Source: CAIUMH01 sp963758555
Lineage (GTDB): Bacteria > Actinomycetota > Acidimicrobiia > Acidimicrobiales > RAAP-2
Direction of reading: 5' to 3'
DNA: 64,000 bases
Assembly (NCBI GenBank): GCA_963758555.1
Contig: CAVWVW010000003.1
Span: 806,001-870,000, forward strand
Shown: positions 59,379-64,000 of the stretch, one piece after another
How positions within the stretch are numbered: the stretch's first letter is position 1
Layout: each line of letters begins with the position of its first letter
Position numbers and translations under genes: made by a program
The notes under the pieces: model-generated
Seen by the model: only the letters and a program-made list of their open reading frames with translations
What the model was told of the DNA's origin: nothing
Database searches by the model: none

Positions 59379-60317
59379 ATGGGCAGCGAGGCCGCTGGTT
59401 TCGAGGTCAAGCGACTCGGGGCGGCGCTCAGCAACTGGGGTCGATGGGGTGCGGCTGACCAGCTCGGCACCGTGAACTTCATCACGCCTGAGACTCGACG
59501 AGCTGCCGCTTCGTTGGTGCGCACGGGTGACGTGTTCGATCTCGGCATGGCGTTCGGCGTGAACGGACCCCAGTCCGGCTCAGCCAGGTTCAACCCCATC
59601 CACTCGATGAGGATGCTGCCGTCAGACCGCGTCCTGTCCGACGCTGGGCTCGTCGTGGCCGATGACGTGGTCACGATGCCCCTCCAGTGCGCGACCCAGT
59701 GGGACGGTCTGGCGCACGTGGGCTACGACGGGCTGCTCTACAACAACGTCCCCGCCTCAGAGGTGACCGCCAGCGACGGAGCGCTCCGCAACTCGATCGA
59801 CCACGTGGTGCCACACCTCATCGGGCGCGGTGTGCTGCTCGACGTCGCTGGATACCGCGGTGTCGAACGCCTCGGCGACACCGACGAGGTCTCGGGTGAC
59901 GACCTCGAGGCCACCGCGGCAGCCCAGGGAGTGAGCCTCTCGTCAGGTGACATCGTCCTCGTGCGCACGGGCTGGTACCAGCAGTATCTCGCCGGGCATC
60001 ACGAGGCCTTCGTCGGTTGGAAGCAGCCGGGTCTCGGGATCAGCACCGCCACGTGGCTCCACGATCATGAGGTTGCGGCGATCGGTGTGGACAACTTCGC
60101 CGTCGAGTGTCTCCCTGCCAAGGAGCCCGGGACGATGCTGCCGCTGCACATGGTGCTGATCCGAGATCTCGGGATGACCTTGGGCGAGATGTTCAACCTC
60201 GAGGGGCTCGCTGCCGAGTGTCGCCGAGCAGGCCGGTGGGAGTTCCTCTTCTCGGGCATCGGGCTGAAGTTCACCGCCGCGGTGGGCACGCCCGTCTCAC
60301 CCGTTGTCGTGATGTGA
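59379..60317 (+). CDS. Cyclase family protein (kynurenine-formamidase fold)
   Basis: A 312-residue metal-dependent hydrolase-like protein. The metal site of the family (HxGTHxDxxxH) is replaced by the variant CATQWDGLAHVGYDGLLYN, as in the larger bacterial cyclase group. Downstream are VLLDVAGYRGVERLGDTDEV, DIVLVRTGWYQQYL and GVDNFAVECLP. GGAGGGGGAC precedes the ATG. Proteins of this group include isatin hydrolase and formamidases; the substrate here is unknown. Confidence 0.83.
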   Translation: MGSEAAGFEVKRLGAALSNWGRWGAADQLGTVNFITPETRRAAASLVRTGDVFDLGMAFGVNGPQSGSARFNPIHSMRMLPSDRVLSDAGLVVADDVVTMPLQCATQWDGLAHVGYDGLLYNNVPASEVTASDGALRNSIDHVVPHLIGRGVLLDVAGYRGVERLGDTDEVSGDDLEATAAAQGVSLSSGDIVLVRTGWYQQYLAGHHEAFVGWKQPGLGISTATWLHDHEVAAIGVDNFAVECLPAKEPGTMLPLHMVLIRDLGMTLGEMFNLEGLAAECRRAGRWEFLFSGIGLKFTAAVGTPVSPVVVM

Positions 60318-60387
60318 GCGCTAACCACCCCGCTCGCTGTCCGGGGACGTCACCGGGGGCGCACCGGTCCCAGGGAACCGATGTGGT

Positions 60388-60465
60388 TGGTCGGGCTGCC
60401 GGGATTTGAACCCGGGACCTCTTGTCCCCCAGACAAGCGCGCTAACCAAGCTGCGCCACAGCCCG
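60388..60465 (-). tRNA. tRNA-Pro (anticodon GGG)
   Basis: Read on the minus strand, CGGGCTG and CAGCCCG form the acceptor stem. The D-arm is GCGCAGCTTGGTTAGCGC, the anticodon stem CTTGT/ACAAG encloses the loop CTGGGGG with anticodon GGG, and the T-arm is CCGGG-TTCAAAT-CCCGG. A discriminator A and an encoded CCA follow. There is no sign of integration at its 3' end. Confidence 0.95.
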
Positions 60466-60511
60466 TAAGGATCACACCTTAGGCGCTCTGTCTGGACCCG
60501 AAGGTTTTAGA

Positions 60512-61204
60512 TCAGCCCGCCAAGCGAGCAGCGATGGGAAGGGCAAAGAACAAGATCACGATGTAGTGGCATCCGGCACCGAGCACCGTTCCGGCGTGGA
60601 ACACCTCGTGGTACCCGAGCACCCCGGGCACGGGGTTCGGGCGTTTGGCCATGTAGGCGACGGCTCCCGCGGTGTACGCCACGCCGCCAGCGATCAGCCA
60701 CGCGAAGCCCCAACCGCCGAGCGCGTGCAACAGCGGTCCGATCACGAAGATCGCGCTCCAGCCGACGACGACGTAGGGGATGGCGATCACCCACTTGGGC
60801 AGATCCAAGAAGAGCTGTCGGATCAAGAGACCCGCCAACGCACCGAGCCAGACGAAGACGAGCATCACGATGCGAGGCGCACCGGTGAGCACCAGACCGC
60901 CCACCGCGGTGTAGCTGCCGGCGATGGCGAAGAAGATCGTGGAGTGGTCCGTGCGTCTCATGCGCCGCCTGCCCACCTCGCCCCACTTCACACGATGGAA
61001 GAGCGCGGAGACCCCAAAGAGCATGAGGATCGAGGCGACGTAGATCGACACCGCGATGACCGACCAGGTCGTCGACGTGGCGAAGTAGAGCGGAGCGATG
61101 ATGACCAGGAACACGAAGAACGCCACGGCATGGAACCAGCCGCGCAGCTTCGGTCGGTCCTCGATCCCCTGAGGCTCGACGGGAGCGACCACCTGATCGC
61201 TCAA
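60512..61204 (-). CDS. Hemolysin III / PAQR family membrane protein
   Basis: A 230-residue seven-helix membrane protein of the HlyIII (YqfA/TrhA) group. Conserved motifs are SALFHRVKWG, RRTDHSTIFFAIAGSYTAVG (the Ser, His and Asp metal/catalytic cluster) and GYHEVFHAGTVLGAGCHYIV. Function is uncertain; relatives are ceramidase-like hydrolases and affect membrane lipid balance. The only upstream start is TTG overlapping the previous stop (TTGA); a GTG four codons later is possible. Confidence 0.88.
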   Translation of the reverse strand: MSDQVVAPVEPQGIEDRPKLRGWFHAVAFFVFLVIIAPLYFATSTTWSVIAVSIYVASILMLFGVSALFHRVKWGEVGRRRMRRTDHSTIFFAIAGSYTAVGGLVLTGAPRIVMLVFVWLGALAGLLIRQLFLDLPKWVIAIPYVVVGWSAIFVIGPLLHALGGWGFAWLIAGGVAYTAGAVAYMAKRPNPVPGVLGYHEVFHAGTVLGAGCHYIVILFFALPIAARLAG

Positions 61205-61356
61205 GCGGTCAGGCCCCCACCGTGGGGCTGGTCGGGGTTGGTGAGCCAGGCCCGCGCCTCGGCGAGCCGCACGATGGTGTCACCGGTCGCCTTGTTGGCG
61301 AGTGCTTCGAGAATGCGCTGATCGAGGGCGTCGAGCAGCTCGTGGAGGTCAGCCAT
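61201..61356 (-). CDS. Small protein between thiS and the HlyIII gene
   Basis: A 51-residue protein (MADLHELLDALDQRILEALA, then TGDTIVRLAEARAWLTNP) that looks like one helical hairpin. I do not recognise it. Its stop overlaps the TTG of the HlyIII gene, and thiS is 32 bases upstream, so all are probably cotranscribed. Confidence 0.55.
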   Translation of the reverse strand: MADLHELLDALDQRILEALANKATGDTIVRLAEARAWLTNPDQPHGGGLTA

Positions 61357-61388
61357 GGTCACAGTCTCGCGGAGTTGTGAGACCGGTG

Positions 61389-61598
61389 TCAGCCACCCGC
61401 AGCGGCCGTGACGATCTCGATGACGGCGCCTGGCGTGACCATCGTGGTGGACCACTCCGAGCGCGGCACCACCACCTGGTCCACGGCCACAGCGATGCCT
61501 CGGGTGGACGTGACGATCGACGACACCAGGCTCTCGAGGGACTCCTCCGGGCGCCAGCTGCGTGGCGCGCCGTTGATGACGACCTCCTGAGCGCTCAT
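61389..61598 (-). CDS. thiS: Sulfur carrier protein ThiS
   Basis: A 69-residue beta-grasp protein ending in the essential GG (VIEIVTAAAGG). The start MSAQEVVINGAPRSW and the SLESLVSS segment match ThiS. It carries sulfur as a thiocarboxylate for thiamine thiazole synthesis. It overlaps thiO by four bases; thiG is not in the window. Confidence 0.9.
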   Translation of the reverse strand: MSAQEVVINGAPRSWRPEESLESLVSSIVTSTRGIAVAVDQVVVPRSEWSTTMVTPGAVIEIVTAAAGG

Positions 61599-62716
61599 GG
61601 TTGATGGCTGTCTTGGTAGAGCTTGAGGTCGGGATGGTCTCGACCCTCGAGCAGGGCGACCACCACCTCGGAGCTCAGCGGGGCAAGCAGCACCCCGTTT
61701 CGGTGGTGACCGAGGGCGACAACCACGGTGTGGTCGTCGAAGGCAGCGATGGTGGGAGCGTCATCTGGTGAACCTGGGCGCAGGCCCACGGAGACCTCGA
61801 CGAGCTCGAGCTCATCGACGCCGGGGACCACTCGACGAGCGTCATCGAGGAGGCGGTGGACCTCCCCAGCCTGCACTCGGGTGTCGTAGCCGCGCTCTTC
61901 GGTGGAGGCGCCGATGACGATCGAGCCATCCTCCCGAGGGACGAAGTAGACCGAGCGGCCCCGGACCGTCGCTCTGACGGTGTGGGTCAGCAGGGGCTCC
62001 CCGGCGAGGCGCAGGACGTGACCTTTGACGGGCCGGATGAAGGGGAGGTCCAGCGCGTCAAGGCCGTCGATCTGCGCAAGGTGCGCCCCAGGGCACAGGA
62101 CGACCTGCGCGGCTCGGAGGGTGGTGCCCCCGGCGAGCACGAGGCGGGGTGACCCCTCACGCTCCACGCGGACGACCTTGTCGGCGACGAAGCTGGCTCC
62201 CTCCTCCTCCAGCGTGCCGAGCAGCGCGCCCACCACTCTCCTCGGATCGACGTGATGATCTCTGGGCAGCTTGAGGCCAAAGCGGAGGTGCGGAGCCAGG
62301 GCAGGCTCCAGGGCCTCGAGCTGAGCCCGGGTGAGGTCCTCGACCTCGAGATCCAACGAGCGTTGCAGCCGCTCGATGCGCGCCAGCTCCTCGCGATCAC
62401 CACCATCGGCACCGACGACGAGACAGCCCGTCTCAGAGAAGCCGAGATCATCTGACGGTCCTGCCAGCTCTGTGACGAACTCTGGCCAGCGCGCTGCCGC
62501 TTTGGCCAAGAGCGGCACGAGTGCCTCGTGACCGAAGTGAGCCTCTGAGGCCGGAGCGAGCATGCCCGCGGCCGCCCAGATCGCACCGCGACCGGGGGAC
62601 GGGTCGACGAGCGTGACCTCACGCCCCGATCGCGCCAAGAGGTGCCCGACACACAGGCCGATCGCTCCCGCGCCGACGATGGCGACGTCGGTGTGTGACG
62701 GATCGTTCGGAGCCAT
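61595..62716 (-). CDS. thiO: Glycine oxidase ThiO
   Basis: A 373-residue FAD enzyme of the DAAO family. The FAD motif is DVAIVGAGAIGLCVGHLLA near the N-terminus, with GRGAIWAAAGMLAP. The C-terminal part has RPGSPDDAPTIAAF and VVALGHHRNGVLLAP, typical of ThiO. It oxidises glycine to iminoglycine for the thiazole synthase ThiG. It is the first gene of a leftward thiO-thiS operon, divergent from gltB. Confidence 0.92.
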   Translation of the reverse strand: MAPNDPSHTDVAIVGAGAIGLCVGHLLARSGREVTLVDPSPGRGAIWAAAGMLAPASEAHFGHEALVPLLAKAAARWPEFVTELAGPSDDLGFSETGCLVVGADGGDREELARIERLQRSLDLEVEDLTRAQLEALEPALAPHLRFGLKLPRDHHVDPRRVVGALLGTLEEEGASFVADKVVRVEREGSPRLVLAGGTTLRAAQVVLCPGAHLAQIDGLDALDLPFIRPVKGHVLRLAGEPLLTHTVRATVRGRSVYFVPREDGSIVIGASTEERGYDTRVQAGEVHRLLDDARRVVPGVDELELVEVSVGLRPGSPDDAPTIAAFDDHTVVVALGHHRNGVLLAPLSSEVVVALLEGRDHPDLKLYQDSHQP

Positions 62717-62727
62717 CTCGGCATCGT

Positions 62728-62751
62728 AGGACCCGCAAAGTAGGTCCTTTT
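62728..62751 (+). promoter_or_regulatory. Hairpin with T-run between thiO and gltB
   Basis: AGGACC (62728-62733) and GGTCCT (62743-62748) form a six-base stem around a nine-base loop, followed directly by TTTT. It lies in the 145-base gap between divergent promoters, so on the plus strand it could be a leader attenuator of gltB, and otherwise an operator. No TPP-riboswitch core is visible here. Confidence 0.35.
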
Positions 62752-62861
62752 GCTCCTGCTACCATGCGTGTGCTGCTTCCGGGCCAACGTCGTCCCCTGC
62801 AGCCTTCAAGTGAGACGACCGCTGAGACGTCGGATCGCAGCGTGAGCCCGGAAGGAAGTTG

Positions 62862-64000
62862 ATGTCGAATCCCCTCGACGCCATCAGCGACGGCAGGGGT
62901 CTCTATGACCCCCGCTTCGAGCATGACGCCTGTGGTGTGGGTTTCGTGGCAGATCTCCACGGCCGGGCAAGCCATGGTGTCGTCAATGATGCGTTGACCA
63001 TCCTTGAGAACCTGGCCCATCGCGGCGCTTCAGGGGCCGAGGTGGCCACCGGCGACGGAGCGGGGATCCTCATCCAGATCCCCGATGCCTTCCTCCGCCA
63101 GGTGCTCGACTTCGAGCTGCCCGAGGTGGGCCGCTACGCCACAGGACTGGTGTTCCTCTCCGCCGACGGAACCGAAGCGTCGAAGGCCCGTGCGGCGATC
63201 GAGGCGCTTGCGGCCCAAGAGGACCTCGACGTCCTCGGCTGGCGGCTGGTGCCCGTCGAGGGCGAGGGCCTCGGCGCCACGGCACGCTCGGTCGAGCCGA
63301 GCATCCACCAGGTCGTCGTGGCCGGCCGAGGCGCAGAGCTCAGCGGGGTCGATCTCGACCGAGCGGTCTACGCGCTCCGCAACCGCTCGTCACGAGAGAT
63401 CGAAGACGTCTACTTCCCGTCGCTGTCGTCGAGGACCATGGTCTACAAGGGCATGCTCACCTCGCATCAGGTGCGCGAGTACTTCACGGACCTGCGCGAC
63501 GAGCGCTTCGCCACCGCCATCGGCCTGGTCCACTCTCGCTTCAGCACCAACACCTTCCCGGCATGGGAGCTCGCTCATCCCTATCGCTTCATCGCGCACA
63601 ACGGAGAGATCAACACCGTCCAGGGCAACCGCAACTGGATGCGCACCAGAGAGGCCCTGCTCCAGACCGACCTGATCCCCGGCTCGCTCGAGAGGATCTT
63701 CCCGATCTGCACACCGGGCGCGAGCGACTCGGCCAGCTTCGATGAGGTCCTCGAGCTGCTCCACCTCGGTGGCCGGAGCCTGCCGCACGCGATTCTGATG
63801 ATGATCCCCGAGGCGTGGGAGAACCACGACTCGATGGATCCCGAACGTCGAGCGTTCTACGCCTACCACGCCTCGCTGATGGAGGCATGGGACGGGCCGG
63901 CCAACGTGGCCTTCACCGACGGCTCGATCATCGGCGCCGTGCTCGACCGCAACGGATTGCGCCCCGCTCGGTACTGGGTCGTCAACGATGGCCGTGTGGT
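62862..64000 (+). CDS. gltB: Glutamate synthase large subunit, N-terminal part
   Basis: The window ends 379 codons into this gene of about 1,500. GltB makes glutamate from 2-oxoglutarate and glutamine. A short propeptide precedes the N-terminal nucleophile Cys24 in FEHDACGVGFVAD. The class II amidotransferase domain continues with LENLAHRGASGAEVATGDGA, TMVYKGMLTSHQVREYFTDL, HSRFSTNTFPAWELAHP and RFIAHNGEINTVQGN. AAGGAAG precedes the ATG. Confidence 0.96.
   Translation, partial: MSNPLDAISDGRGLYDPRFEHDACGVGFVADLHGRASHGVVNDALTILENLAHRGASGAEVATGDGAGILIQIPDAFLRQVLDFELPEVGRYATGLVFLSADGTEASKARAAIEALAAQEDLDVLGWRLVPVEGEGLGATARSVEPSIHQVVVAGRGAELSGVDLDRAVYALRNRSSREIEDVYFPSLSSRTMVYKGMLTSHQVREYFTDLRDERFATAIGLVHSRFSTNTFPAWELAHPYRFIAHNGEINTVQGNRNWMRTREALLQTDLIPGSLERIFPICTPGASDSASFDEVLELLHLGGRSLPHAILMMIPEAWENHDSMDPERRAFYAYHASLMEAWDGPANVAFTDGSIIGAVLDRNGLRPARYWVVNDGRV

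Noticed and set aside
60388..60465. Integration at tRNA-Pro
   Set aside because: No repeated tRNA end and no integrase nearby; neighbours are ordinary chromosomal genes.
62717..62861. TPP riboswitch upstream of thiO
   Set aside because: A CTGAGA occurs by chance at 62821-62827 on the plus strand, but the second conserved half of the TPP element is absent and the strand is wrong for thiO.

Overview
This is a GC-rich chromosomal window from an actinobacterium. The gene orders gap-pgk-tpiA-secG, tlyA-nadK-recN, scpA-scpB-rluB and aroH-tyrA-aroA-cmk-plsC, the many GTG starts and the tight ATGA/GTGA overlaps fit the class Acidimicrobiia best. That placement is inference; no rRNA is present.

Layout. 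1-4.2 kb: end of gap, then pgk, tpiA, secG and a peptide-type solute-binding protein in one operon. 4.26-18.2 kb: an accretion island beginning exactly at the 3' end of an intact tRNA-Leu(GAG). Five same-strand copies of CCTCCGACAC (the tRNA acceptor end) cut it into four segments. Segments A and B (about 4.65-4.7 kb each) are tandem mini-elements with one plan: large serine recombinase, Rep-like protein and a small regulator-like ORF on the minus strand, then a 38-bp hairpin repeat, one small envelope-protein gene on the plus strand and a 176-186 bp repeat. Segments C and D lack recombinases. They carry an anti-anti-sigma/anti-sigma pair, a membrane protein, RidA and gene debris. 18.2-30.5 kb: variable chromosome with many single, unrelated genes (a double CDGSH protein, YdeI-like protein, signal peptidase I, VOC protein, sulfatase, SDR, a frameshifted encapsulin-type ferritin, lipoproteins). 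30.6-35.5 kb: gnd-zwf-pgi-pgl, the oxidative pentose phosphate branch. 37-45.4 kb: universal stress protein, HAD phosphatase, tlyA, nadK, recN, pyrG, NUDIX, xerD, DksA-like protein. 45.4-53.4 kb: M50 protease, trpS (minus strand), scpAB, rluB, then chorismate/tyrosine and aromatic genes, cmk and plsC. 53.4-60.5 kb: glycosyltransferase, HD protein, ispH, PDZ-radical SAM protein, der, gamma-carbonic anhydrase-like protein, cyclase, tRNA-Pro(GGG). 60.5-64 kb: HlyIII protein, thiS, thiO, and the start of gltB.

How the genes work together. The window joins lower glycolysis, NADPH supply (zwf, gnd, pgl), thiamine thiazole synthesis, aromatic amino acids and chromosome segregation with a recombination hot spot at tRNA-Leu.

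Quality caution. Several core genes (pgl, trpS, and tyrA twice) and the ferritin gene are each interrupted by what looks like a single extra base, although the protein continues perfectly in the next frame. This looks more like indel errors in the sequence than gene decay. Start codons were chosen by ribosome-binding-site spacing and family N-termini; alternatives are noted.
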